From Myxococcales bacterium (GTDB lineage: Bacteria > Myxococcota > Polyangia > Fen-1088), in NCBI GenBank assembly GCA_003153875.1, contig PMBY01000290.1:1-9612 (forward strand): a stretch of 9,612 bases of DNA. Reading direction: 5' to 3'. Below the pieces are notes generated by a model. It searched no databases. It was given only the letters and a program-made list of their open reading frames with translations, and had not been told where the DNA came from. Position 1 is the first letter of the stretch; every line of letters begins with the position of its first letter. Below, piece after piece: positions 1-6,311 of the stretch. Position numbers and translations under genes: made by a program.

Positions 1-234
1 CATCTTCAGCGCGTCGGCGACGAAGTGCAGGATTCCCCAGGCGCGCCATGGCCCGATGTTGGCGCGGTTGGGTCCCAGCCGGTCCTGCATCATGGCCGAC
101 TGGCGCCGTTCCAGCCAAGTCAGCAGGCCGGCCAGTCCCATGGCGAAGACAACCACAAGCGCCAAGATCTTGATCAGCGCCGCCACGATGGCGAAGCCGG
201 ACTGACCGTACCAAAAAAGTTGCACGCCTGACAT
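1..234 (-). CDS. nuoH: NADH-quinone oxidoreductase subunit H (NuoH), N-terminal 78 residues, cut by window edge
   Basis: NuoH (ND1 family) is a membrane subunit of Complex I that helps form the quinone-binding chamber where the peripheral arm meets the membrane arm. The visible 78 residues begin MSGVQLFWYG, then a hydrophobic first transmembrane helix at about residues 14-40, then the family hallmark LERRQSAMMQDRLGPNRAN (residues 41-59) and HFVADALKM at the edge. The reading frame stays open to base 1, so the rest of the gene (families are usually 330-430 residues) lies outside. The ATG at 234-232 is preceded by AGGGG (237-241) only 2 nt away, a short spacing, but no other start gives a better N-terminus. 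It is the last nuo gene visible and is separated from nuoG by about 210 bp carrying a repeat element, so it may depend on read-through or on its own promoter. I see no convincing promoter in the gap. Identity is secure from the conserved loop. Confidence 0.95.
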   Translation of the reverse strand, partial: MSGVQLFWYGQSGFAIVAALIKILALVVVFAMGLAGLLTWLERRQSAMMQDRLGPNRANIGPWRAWGILHFVADALKM

Positions 235-260
235 GTCCCCTAGATGCCTCGCATACTTCT

Positions 261-408
261 CCCTCTCCCTTTGGGAGAGGGTTGGGGTGAGGGTACTGCA
301 CCAGACGTGAATCGTGCCGCAGACTTGGGCCACACCATCGGCGTAGTTTCAACGACCAGCCTGAAAAAAGCTTCACCCTCACCCCGGCCCTCTCCCGGAG
401 GGAGAGGG
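261..408. repeat. REPIN-like element: two inverted 34-bp palindromic repeats in the nuoG-nuoH gap
   Basis: Two 34-bp units face each other at 261-294 and 375-408, separated by 80 bp. Compared in the same orientation, both read ACCCTCACCCC, two variable bases, CCCTCTCCC, a 3-base loop, then GGGAGAGGG. They agree at 30 of 34 positions; the differences are two bases between the blocks (AA/GG) and two in the loop. Each unit alone makes a perfect 9-bp hairpin (stems 261-269/273-281 and 388-396/400-408), and the two units together can pair into one long hairpin. This is the architecture of REP doublets (REPINs), which are mobilised by RAYT transposases; none is present here. Similar CCCTCTCCC/GGGAGAGGG repeats are, from general knowledge, common in proteobacterial intergenic DNA. 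The gap from 235 to 446 holds no gene: translations across it give only Pro/Gly/Ser-rich repeat peptides. In the nuo transcript the hairpins could affect mRNA stability or reduce nuoH expression, which is inference. Confidence 0.85.
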
Positions 409-446
409 GGGAACGAAGTGCTTGTCCTCGAATCGTGACCAGTCAT

Positions 447-2030
447 CTAGCCCCTCGAATTGGCGAAGCGCAGTTGCACCGGCATCTCCGGGTTGCCCCA
501 ATCGGCCCGACTCATCAGAGTGACCTTCGCACAAACCTCGTCGAACACCTGCTTCGCGTCGCCATAGGTCCACGCGGCCCCCAGCGCCCGCGCCAGCCGG
601 ACCGCGGTTTCCCAGCCCGGCCGCGCCTGCCCCGCGGGCGCGATGGCCGCGTACAGGCGCTGCACCTTGCCTTGTCGGTTGGTGAAACTGCCGTCGACCT
701 CGGCCCACATGGCCAGAGGCAACGCCACCTGGGCCGCGGCCACCGACGGACCTTGATGCGCAGTCACGACAACCAGGGTCTGCAGCGATTCGAGCGGGCC
801 GATTGCGTCGGCCTCACCGACGAGCAGCAGCGCCGTCACGACCCCGGCCTCCACATCCCGCTTCAGATCCACGGCGCTACGCAGGGTCGGGCCTCCGATC
901 AGCTTGGCGCCCGTGGTATTGGGATTCTTGTCAGCGCTGACCAGGATGTCGTCGCACCAGCCCTCCAGCGCCCCAGCCAGATAGACGCGATCGGTTCGCA
1001 GGTGTTCAAAGGCCAGGCGCGAGAACGCGAAGAGATCCTCGTTGGTCATCTGAGCCGAGAGAACCACGCCCAGGGTCAAGGGCGACTTGTCGCGGGCCTG
1101 GCCGAGCAGACGAGCCGCTTCGGCCAGGGCCGCGTCCCATCTCGTCGCAGCGCCCGCGATCATGGGCGCAGCCAGCCGATTCTCGTGCAAGGTCTTGTAG
1201 GTCAGCCGCCCGTCGTCGCACATCCAATACTTGTTGACCGCAGGGTTGAGCCGCGGAATCAGACGCCGAATCAGGTTGCGGGCCGCGTGGATCTCGACGT
1301 TGCAGCCCGTCGCGCACCCGGGACACACCGACGGCGTAGCCCACAATTCCCAGGCGCGCATGGAAAAGCGAAAATCCTTGGCGGTCAGCGCGCCCACCGG
1401 ACAAACGTCGACGGTGTTGAGCGAATAGGGATTGTCCAGGCGCCGCCCCGGCGCCGTGCTCAGGAACTGGCGATCCCCACGAAAGGCCATGACCAGATCC
1501 GGCTGGCGCGCCACCTCGTTGCACACCCGGATACAGCGCGTGCACAGAATGCAGCGCTCCTGGTCGAGCACAATGTGCCGGCCGACATCGACCACCTTGG
1601 CCTTGCGCACCTTGCCGCCATCGTTGCGAGCCACGTGCGCGTCCCAATCGAAGTAGTGCTTCTGCAGCATGCACTCGCCCGCCTTGTCGCAGATGGGGCA
1701 GTCGATGGGGTGGTTGAGCAGGGTGAACTCCAGCATCTGCCGCCGCACATCCAGTACCTTCTCCGAGTTGGTGATGACCTCCATCTTGTCAGCCACCGGC
1801 GTGTAGCAGGACGGAATCGGCTTGGGGAATCCCTTGATCTCGACCAGACACTGGCGACACACTGCCGGCGCCGACAGACCAGGATGCCAGCAAAAGAACG
1901 GCACCTTGATCCCCACCCGCTGACAGGCTTCCAGAATGGTCAAGCCCGCGGGAAACTCGTAGGCCTGGCCGTCGATGACCATCTTCACGTTGCCCCGCGG
2001 TCCGGCCGGTGCTGGCATGTCACCCGCCAT
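447..2030 (-). CDS. nuoG: NADH-quinone oxidoreductase subunit G (NuoG), compact 527-residue form
   Basis: NuoG is the large Fe-S subunit of the peripheral arm of Complex I and carries electrons from the NADH module toward NuoI/NuoB. The ATG at 2030-2028 overlaps the nuoD stop by one base (TGATG), which fixes the start; the frame stays open upstream to about 2165, but only as antisense-frame sequence inside nuoD. Visible cofactor sites are a ferredoxin-type 2Fe-2S site (C47, C58, C61, C75), the His-Cys 4Fe-4S site N5 (H107, C111, C114, C120 in NHPIDCPICDKAGEC), the N4 site (C160, C163, C166 and C210), and an N7-like site (C236, C239, C243 and C271). The remainder is a shrunken molybdopterin-oxidoreductase-like domain ending in the family's usual 'WAEVDGSFTNRQGKVQ' region (442-457). 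At 527 residues it is much shorter than the E. coli (about 900) or Thermus (about 780) proteins, but the frame is intact, so this is a compact form rather than a broken gene. Confidence 0.95.
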   Translation of the reverse strand: MAGDMPAPAGPRGNVKMVIDGQAYEFPAGLTILEACQRVGIKVPFFCWHPGLSAPAVCRQCLVEIKGFPKPIPSCYTPVADKMEVITNSEKVLDVRRQMLEFTLLNHPIDCPICDKAGECMLQKHYFDWDAHVARNDGGKVRKAKVVDVGRHIVLDQERCILCTRCIRVCNEVARQPDLVMAFRGDRQFLSTAPGRRLDNPYSLNTVDVCPVGALTAKDFRFSMRAWELWATPSVCPGCATGCNVEIHAARNLIRRLIPRLNPAVNKYWMCDDGRLTYKTLHENRLAAPMIAGAATRWDAALAEAARLLGQARDKSPLTLGVVLSAQMTNEDLFAFSRLAFEHLRTDRVYLAGALEGWCDDILVSADKNPNTTGAKLIGGPTLRSAVDLKRDVEAGVVTALLLVGEADAIGPLESLQTLVVVTAHQGPSVAAAQVALPLAMWAEVDGSFTNRQGKVQRLYAAIAPAGQARPGWETAVRLARALGAAWTYGDAKQVFDEVCAKVTLMSRADWGNPEMPVQLRFANSRG

Positions 2031-3283
2031 CAGCGATCGCACTCCCCGCCGATCATGTTGATCATCCCAAAGGTCGGGACCAAGTCGGCGATGAACAGCC
2101 CGGGCAGAAGCTTGTTGAGCACGGCGAGGTTGGCGAAGCAGGGCGGCCGCACGCGGCACTTCCACGGCTGGCCGCTGCCGTTGGATACGATGTAGAAGCC
2201 CAGCTCGCCATTACCACCCTCGGTGAATGAGTAGATCTCGCCGGGCGGCACCACGATGCCGTCCATGATCAGCTTGAAGTGCGCGATCATGGATTCGATG
2301 GTGTTGTACACCTCGCGTTTGGGCGGCAACGCGACCCGCGCGTCGTCGATGAGCACCGGGCCGGCGGGCAGCAGATCCATGGCCTGTTCCAGGATGCGCA
2401 TCGACTGCCGCATTTCCTCCAAGCGAACCGCGTAGCGATCGAAGTTGTCGCCTTTCGAGCCCACCGGCACGTCGAAGTCGAAGCGATCGTAGACCAGGTA
2501 GGGATGGTCCTTGCGCACGTCGTAGGCGAGCCCGGTCGAGCGGCCCACTGGCCCGGTCAGGCCCCAGCCGAGGGCATCGTCACGCGTGATGATGCCGATG
2601 CCGTCCATGCGGTCGCGGAAGATGCGGTTGCTGGTCAGCATCTTGTCGACATCGTCAATGCTGGCGCGACAGCGGCGCAAAATGTCGCGCAGCTTGGGGC
2701 AGAAGTCGTCGGTCAGGTCAGCGACCACGCCACCGATGCGCACATAGCTGTGGGTCAGGCGCGCGCCTGAAAGCTCTTCCAGCAATTCCCACAGCCATTC
2801 GCGCGCTTTCATCAAGTAGAAGAACACGGTGAACGCGGCCAGCTCCATCGCGCTGGCGGCCAGGCAGGTCAGGTGATCGGTGATGCGCGAGATCTCACCG
2901 ACGATCACGCGGATGAACTGCGCGCGCTCGGGAATTTTCTTGTCGATGTCGAGCAGCTTCTCCACGGCCAAGGCGTAGCCCACGTTGTTGAGCATGGGCG
3001 ACACGTAGTTCAGGCGATCGGTGTAGGGGAAGATCTGCGTCCAGCTGGCGTTCTCGGCTTCCTTTTCGAAGCAGCGGTGCAGATACCCGACCTGCACGTC
3101 GGCGCTGCGAATCTTTTCGCCATCGACTTCGAGAACCATGCGCACGGTCCCGTGCATGGCCGGATGCGAAGGCCCCATGTTGAGCGGCATGGATTCCGTG
3201 GGCAGCTCGTCGTCCTCGGGAAGATTGGCGGCGTCGCCAAACCCGATCACCACGCGGCGGGCAGTCTGGGATGGGTCGTCCAT
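2030..3283 (-). CDS. nuoD: NADH-quinone oxidoreductase subunit D (NuoD)
   Basis: NuoD (49-kDa subunit family, related to the large subunit of [NiFe] hydrogenases) forms most of the quinone-reduction site near cluster N2. The protein is 417 residues, a normal length for a separate NuoD; in E. coli it is fused to NuoC. MNMGPSHPAMHG-type sequence occurs at residues 34-45. H44 and Y93 (in LNYVSPM) are 49 residues apart, the same spacing as the known quinone-headgroup ligands of Thermus Nqo4 (His38/Tyr87), so the quinone site looks intact. Further family features are GEISRITDHL (128-137), the 'RPPCFANL' segment and the C-terminal GGECDR. The ATG at 3283-3281 lies 7 nt after the nuoC stop, with a weak AAGAAG ahead of it. 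Its stop overlaps the nuoG start, implying translational coupling. It sits directly before nuoG with no nuoE or nuoF in between. Confidence 0.97.
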   Translation of the reverse strand: MDDPSQTARRVVIGFGDAANLPEDDELPTESMPLNMGPSHPAMHGTVRMVLEVDGEKIRSADVQVGYLHRCFEKEAENASWTQIFPYTDRLNYVSPMLNNVGYALAVEKLLDIDKKIPERAQFIRVIVGEISRITDHLTCLAASAMELAAFTVFFYLMKAREWLWELLEELSGARLTHSYVRIGGVVADLTDDFCPKLRDILRRCRASIDDVDKMLTSNRIFRDRMDGIGIITRDDALGWGLTGPVGRSTGLAYDVRKDHPYLVYDRFDFDVPVGSKGDNFDRYAVRLEEMRQSMRILEQAMDLLPAGPVLIDDARVALPPKREVYNTIESMIAHFKLIMDGIVVPPGEIYSFTEGGNGELGFYIVSNGSGQPWKCRVRPPCFANLAVLNKLLPGLFIADLVPTFGMINMIGGECDR

Positions 3284-3290
3284 CGCTTCT

Positions 3291-3785
3291 TTAGTCCACG
3301 CTGCCAGGCAACCGGCGCAAGAGCGGCTGGCGCCCTTCCTTGGGAAAGTCTTTGCGCAAGGGATGACCCACGAACTCGGGATACATCAGAATGCGGCGCA
3401 GATCGGGATGACCCGCGAAGCGCACGCCGTAGAGATCAAAGGCCTCGCGTTCGAACCAGTTGGCGCCTGGCCACAGAGATACTACAGAATCGATGCTGGG
3501 ATCTTCCTCGGGAACCCCGGCCAGAAGACGCACCCGGTGCTTCTTGTCGACTGAATAGATGTGCAGGACCACGTCGAAACGCGGGGTGCGGCCCAGTCGA
3601 TCCACGCAGGTCAGATCGATAAACATGTTGAGCGCCATCGTGGGATCGTCACGCAGAAACTGCGCCACCGCCCGCCAGTGCGCTGGCGCCACGCGCGCCC
3701 ACTCGTTGCCGTGCTGCGATCCGGTCTCCAGGATTTCGCCAGTGACGAACTGCTGAGCGAGCCGGTCGAGGATGATCTTGGCCAT
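3291..3785 (-). CDS. nuoC: NADH-quinone oxidoreductase subunit C (NuoC)
   Basis: NuoC (30-kDa subunit family) is a peripheral-arm scaffold protein of Complex I that contacts NuoD. The 164-residue product carries the family signature FEREAFDLYG (residues 111-120), followed by GHPDLRRILMYPEFVGHPLR and KDFP (125-148). The N-terminal half is the usual alpha/beta region, with 'FIDLTCVD' at 55-62. I chose the ATG at 3785-3783 (MAKIILDRL); an in-frame TTG three codons upstream (3794) would add only three residues and has no better ribosome binding site. The gene starts 14 nt after the nuoB stop and ends 7 nt before nuoD. It is a separate gene here rather than part of a nuoCD fusion. Nothing unusual is seen in the sequence. 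Confidence 0.95.
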   Translation of the reverse strand: MAKIILDRLAQQFVTGEILETGSQHGNEWARVAPAHWRAVAQFLRDDPTMALNMFIDLTCVDRLGRTPRFDVVLHIYSVDKKHRVRLLAGVPEEDPSIDSVVSLWPGANWFEREAFDLYGVRFAGHPDLRRILMYPEFVGHPLRKDFPKEGRQPLLRRLPGSVD

Positions 3786-3799
3786 GGCTGGCAAAGGGC

Positions 3800-4342
3800 C
3801 TAGCGGCCCGCCCCTTCCTTGCCATCGCCGTCGGGCCGAATGGCCGCGTCGGGCGCGACATAGCCCCGCTCGGCCCGCAGCACCACCTGGCTGTGGCCCT
3901 CGCCTTTCTGGATCCGTTCCTGCAACAGCACCAGCGCATCCAGCATCTGCTCGGGCCGCGGCGGGCAGCCGGGAATGTACACGTCCACTGGAATCACCTG
4001 GTCAGCGCCCGGCATGGCCGAGTAGTTCTGGTAAAAACCGCCGGTCGATGCGCACACGCCGAACGCGATGACCCACTTGGGCTCGCACATCTGATCGTAG
4101 ATGCGGCGAAGCACCGGTCCTTGGCGCTCGGTGATGGTTCCCACGATGATAAGCAGATCGGCTTGGCGCGGGGAAAAGCGCGGGATCTCAGCCCCGAAGC
4201 GCGCGATGTCGTATTTCGGTGCCCACAGCGCCATGAACTCCATGCCACAGCAGGCGGTGACAAAGGGATATTCAAACAGCGAAAACTTGCGCGCCCAGTT
4301 CACCGCTTGCGCGAGTTTGGATGTGTAAACCGAGAATGGCAT
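3800..4342 (-). CDS. nuoB: NADH-quinone oxidoreductase subunit B (NuoB)
   Basis: NuoB (PSST/20-kDa family) holds 4Fe-4S cluster N2, the last electron carrier before quinone. The 180-residue protein has all four expected cysteine ligands: the adjacent pair C31-C32 in TACCGMEFM, C97 in FGVCASTGG, and C126 in IPGCPPRPE. The middle region 'RFSPRQADLLIIVGTIT' (55-71) is also typical of the family. After about residue 160 there is a short hydrophilic tail (PDGDGKEGAGR at the end) that looks disordered and poorly conserved. The ATG at 4342-4340 follows the nuoA stop by 3 nt, with GGGA about 8 nt upstream as a possible ribosome binding site. Tight packing with nuoA and nuoC supports a single transcript. 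Confidence 0.97.
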   Translation of the reverse strand: MPFSVYTSKLAQAVNWARKFSLFEYPFVTACCGMEFMALWAPKYDIARFGAEIPRFSPRQADLLIIVGTITERQGPVLRRIYDQMCEPKWVIAFGVCASTGGFYQNYSAMPGADQVIPVDVYIPGCPPRPEQMLDALVLLQERIQKGEGHSQVVLRAERGYVAPDAAIRPDGDGKEGAGR

Positions 4343-4345
4343 TTT

Positions 4346-4747
4346 CTAGTCCCATCCGATCGCGCGTTTGCGCCACACATAGGCGAGCGCGACTAGCAAC
4401 ACCGCCATGAAGACCAGCACGGCGCCCAGGCCCAACCACGAAACTCCCGCCTGGCACGCGCCTTTGACCAACGGTTCCTCGCACGACAAGGACGAGTAGT
4501 TGACCGCCCACGGGTAGAGAAATGCGACTTCGATGTCGAACACCAGGAAGAGGATCGCGACCGGATAGAAACGCACCGGGATACGCACGCGCGGGCTGCC
4601 CACCGGATCCGAGCCCGCTTCGTAGGTGATCTGCTTGGCCCGAGTCACGCGGCGCTCGCCCACAAATCGGGCCAGCGCGCTGAAGGCAACCGCCATCCCG
4701 ACCCCGGCCAGGATCGCAAGTGCGGCGGCTGTGTAGTCCGACCCCAT
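4346..4747 (-). CDS. nuoA: NADH-quinone oxidoreductase subunit A (NuoA)
   Basis: NuoA (ND3 family) is a small three-helix membrane subunit whose first loop lies near the quinone site. The 133-residue protein shows three hydrophobic helices at about 7-28, 60-82 and 103-125. Between helices 1 and 2 is the conserved loop TYEAGSDPVGSPRVRIPVRF (41-60), followed by FDIEVAFLYPWA with the family's buried acids. Two departures are visible: the usual 'YECG' is 'YEAG', so the loop cysteine is absent, and the segment between helices 2 and 3 is long and contains C89 and C98. I chose ATG 4747-4745 (MGSDYTAAAL); the frame stays open much further upstream, but that part would overlap the divergent exported-protein gene and looks unlike NuoA. 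It is the first gene of the nuo operon in this window. Confidence 0.95.
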   Translation of the reverse strand: MGSDYTAAALAILAGVGMAVAFSALARFVGERRVTRAKQITYEAGSDPVGSPRVRIPVRFYPVAILFLVFDIEVAFLYPWAVNYSSLSCEEPLVKGACQAGVSWLGLGAVLVFMAVLLVALAYVWRKRAIGWD

Positions 4748-4754
4748 GGTGCGG

Positions 4755-4786
4755 CTAATACTGGCCGGCCCGTCGAGCTTCGTCAA
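4755..4786 (-). promoter_or_regulatory. Possible nuo operon promoter (weak)
   Basis: On the minus strand upstream of nuoA there is TTGACG (4786-4781) and TATTAG (4760-4755). The spacer is 20 bp, longer than the usual 16-18, and the -10-like box ends only 7 nt before the nuoA ATG, so transcription would begin at or next to the start codon. This is a pattern match only. The real promoter may lie upstream, inside the divergent gene. It is listed because the 100-bp divergent gap is the natural place for the operon promoter. Confidence 0.25.
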
Positions 4787-4810
4787 TTCAAGCAAAGGTT
4801 GCGTCACCGT

Positions 4811-4839
4811 TTGACTTGGGCCGCGCTGGTTTCTAATCT
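4811..4839 (+). promoter_or_regulatory. Putative sigma70-type promoter for the dsbA-like gene
   Basis: TTGACT at 4811-4816 matches the -35 consensus at 5 of 6 bases, and TAATCT at 4834-4839 is a plausible -10 box, with a 17-bp spacer. The -10 box ends 8 nt before the ATG at 4848, so a transcript starting about 7 nt downstream of it would begin at or 1-2 nt ahead of the start codon. No Shine-Dalgarno sequence precedes that ATG, which fits a leaderless mRNA. The call rests on sequence match only. Confidence 0.5.
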
Positions 4840-4847
4840 TCGCTCCG

Positions 4848-5747
4848 ATGCACCCTCTCCCATCTCGCTGGAGCCTTGCGTCCCTAGGCCTGTTCTTCGC
4901 CCTGCCCCTGATTCCGTCGGCCCTGGCCGCGCCTGCCGATGCAAGACCGGCCAGCCCCGAAAGCAAGGGGGCCGCTGAGCTCGACACCTCGGCCCCGCCG
5001 GGCGTCGACATCGGCAAACTCGACGATCACGCGCGCAAGGTTTTTTTCCGCGTCGTGAACCGCGAGCCATCAAGCTGCGGCAAAGGCCATAGCCTGATCT
5101 ACTCGGTCAAGCACGATCCCGGCTGCAAGCGCTCGCTCTACGCGGCCAAGTATGTGGCCAAAATGGCCGACTCCGGCTACACGGAATCGGAGGTTGCCGA
5201 AGAACTGCAGAAGCGCTACCGCGACGTGGTCCACAAGGACATCGACATCAGCCACGCGCCCAGCAAGGGTCCGGCCGATGCGCGGGTCACGGTGGTCGAG
5301 TTCGTGGACTACGAATGCCCGCACTGCCGGTCCGCTCAGGCGCTCATGAAGCAAGTCCTGGACACCTACCCACGGCAGGTCAGGCTGTGCTTCAAGCATT
5401 TCCCGCTCAGCGGCCACACCAACTCACGCCTGGCGGCCGAGGCCGCCACGTCCGCGCAGAAGCAGGGCAAGTTCTGGCCCTACAGCGACAAGGTATGGGA
5501 GAACTCCGACAATCTCACCCCGGCTGTGCTGGAGAAGATCGCCAAAGAAGTGGGTCTCGACGTCACCCGATGGCGGGGCGAGATGAATTCGGACGAGATC
5601 AAGGCTGCCGTGGCCAAAGACAAGTCCGACGGGGGCGCGCTGGGAATCAACTCTACCCCCACCATCTACATCAACGGTCGCAAGTACGCCGGCCGTCACG
5701 ACATCGAGAGCATCAGCGACTGGGTCGACGAAGAGCTGGGCAAGTAG
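4848..5747 (+). CDS. Exported DsbA-family thioredoxin-fold protein with an extra N-terminal Cys-containing domain
   Basis: This is a predicted periplasmic thiol-disulfide oxidoreductase of the DsbA/Thioredoxin_4 group, 299 residues long. Residues 1-28 form a signal peptide (basic start, hydrophobic SLGLFFALPLIPSALAA, AxA-type cleavage site). A low-complexity linker follows to about residue 52. Residues 54-130 form a helical domain with two cysteines, C77 in SSCGKGHSL and C93 in PGCKRS, ending in a GYTESEVAEELQKRY helix that recalls CcmH-like domains. From about 140 to the end is the thioredoxin fold, with 'VTVVEFVDYECPHC' placing the CPHC redox motif at 157-160 and the cis-proline in TPTIYING (P271). 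The start is the only one that gives a complete signal peptide, and no ribosome binding site precedes it. It diverges from nuoA and is followed after 2 nt by a Nudix gene, so the two are probably co-transcribed. Whether it acts as oxidase, reductase or isomerase cannot be read from the sequence. Confidence 0.85.
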   Translation: MHPLPSRWSLASLGLFFALPLIPSALAAPADARPASPESKGAAELDTSAPPGVDIGKLDDHARKVFFRVVNREPSSCGKGHSLIYSVKHDPGCKRSLYAAKYVAKMADSGYTESEVAEELQKRYRDVVHKDIDISHAPSKGPADARVTVVEFVDYECPHCRSAQALMKQVLDTYPRQVRLCFKHFPLSGHTNSRLAAEAATSAQKQGKFWPYSDKVWENSDNLTPAVLEKIAKEVGLDVTRWRGEMNSDEIKAAVAKDKSDGGALGINSTPTIYINGRKYAGRHDIESISDWVDEELGK

Positions 5748-5749
5748 AG

Positions 5750-6286
5750 ATGGACTCTACTCGCCGAATACTCGCTGAAACTCGATACCTGCGCCTGGTG
5801 GATATCGACGGCTGGACCTTCGTGGAACGCGCCAATGCACGCGCGGTGGTGGTCATCGTGCCATTGACGGCCGAGCGACGGCTCTTGTTCGTCGAGCAGT
5901 ACCGAATCCCGCTGGGCGGCAAGGTGATCGAATTTCCTGCCGGGTTGGTGGGCGACGAGCCCGGACGCGAACAGGAAGACCTGATAGAGGCCGCGCGACG
6001 AGAACTGCTAGAGGAGACGGGCTACCAGGCGGCGACGCTGAGACTGGTTTCCACCAGCGCCACTTCCCCCGGGCTGACCAACGAGATGGTCAGGTTCATC
6101 CTGGCCTCCGACCTCACCAAGGTGGGCGCCGGCGGCGGTACCCCGGCCGAAAACATCCGCGTGCACGAAGTCGCCCTGGGCGAAGCCCGTGCCTGGCTGA
6201 ACCAGCGCGAGCGCCAAGGCACCCCGCTGGCAGCGAAGATCTTCGCGGGCTTGTTCTTCGCCCACGAAGCCTGGGGCGCTAGTTAG
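5750..6286 (+). CDS. Nudix hydrolase, ADP-ribose pyrophosphatase type
   Basis: The product is a 178-residue Nudix hydrolase, probably cleaving ADP-ribose or a similar nucleoside diphosphate derivative to AMP and a phosphate ester in the cytoplasm. The Nudix box spans residues 65-92 and has the catalytic REXXEE core as R84 E85 LL E88 E89, followed by TGY. The glycine-to-glutamate loop at the start of the box (GLVGDEPGREQE) is about two residues longer than the GX5EX7REUXEEXGU consensus. 'EFPAGLV' just before the box and SPGLTNE just after it (P107, 15 residues past the box) are typical of ADP-ribose pyrophosphatases. No signal peptide is present. The ATG at 5750 lies 2 nt after the stop of the dsbA-like gene with no clear ribosome binding site, suggesting translational coupling. 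Substrate assignment is by family resemblance only. Confidence 0.88.
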   Translation: MDSTRRILAETRYLRLVDIDGWTFVERANARAVVVIVPLTAERRLLFVEQYRIPLGGKVIEFPAGLVGDEPGREQEDLIEAARRELLEETGYQAATLRLVSTSATSPGLTNEMVRFILASDLTKVGAGGGTPAENIRVHEVALGEARAWLNQRERQGTPLAAKIFAGLFFAHEAWGAS

Positions 6287-6311
6287 CTTCCACGGTCCAA
6301 GCGATGCCGGC

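Noticed and set aside
361..408. Rho-independent terminator for nuoG (hairpin 388-408 plus T-run at 365-370 on the minus strand)
   Set aside because: The T-run is about 18 nt from the stem, too far for an intrinsic terminator, and the hairpin is explained by the repeat unit.
240..446. Short open frames on both strands across the nuoG-nuoH gap
   Set aside because: The peptides (SPQPSPKGRG-like) are translations of the palindromic repeat, a known source of false gene calls.
435..2195. 586-codon open frame on the plus strand opposite nuoG
   Set aside because: It is fully antisense to a gene with all expected nuoG motifs. Its translation is rich in His, Arg, Gln and Pro with no domain, as expected for the mirror frame of a G+C-rich gene.
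2873..3622. 249-codon plus-strand open frame opposite nuoD and nuoC
   Set aside because: It spans the boundary of two conserved genes on the other strand and shows no family motifs.
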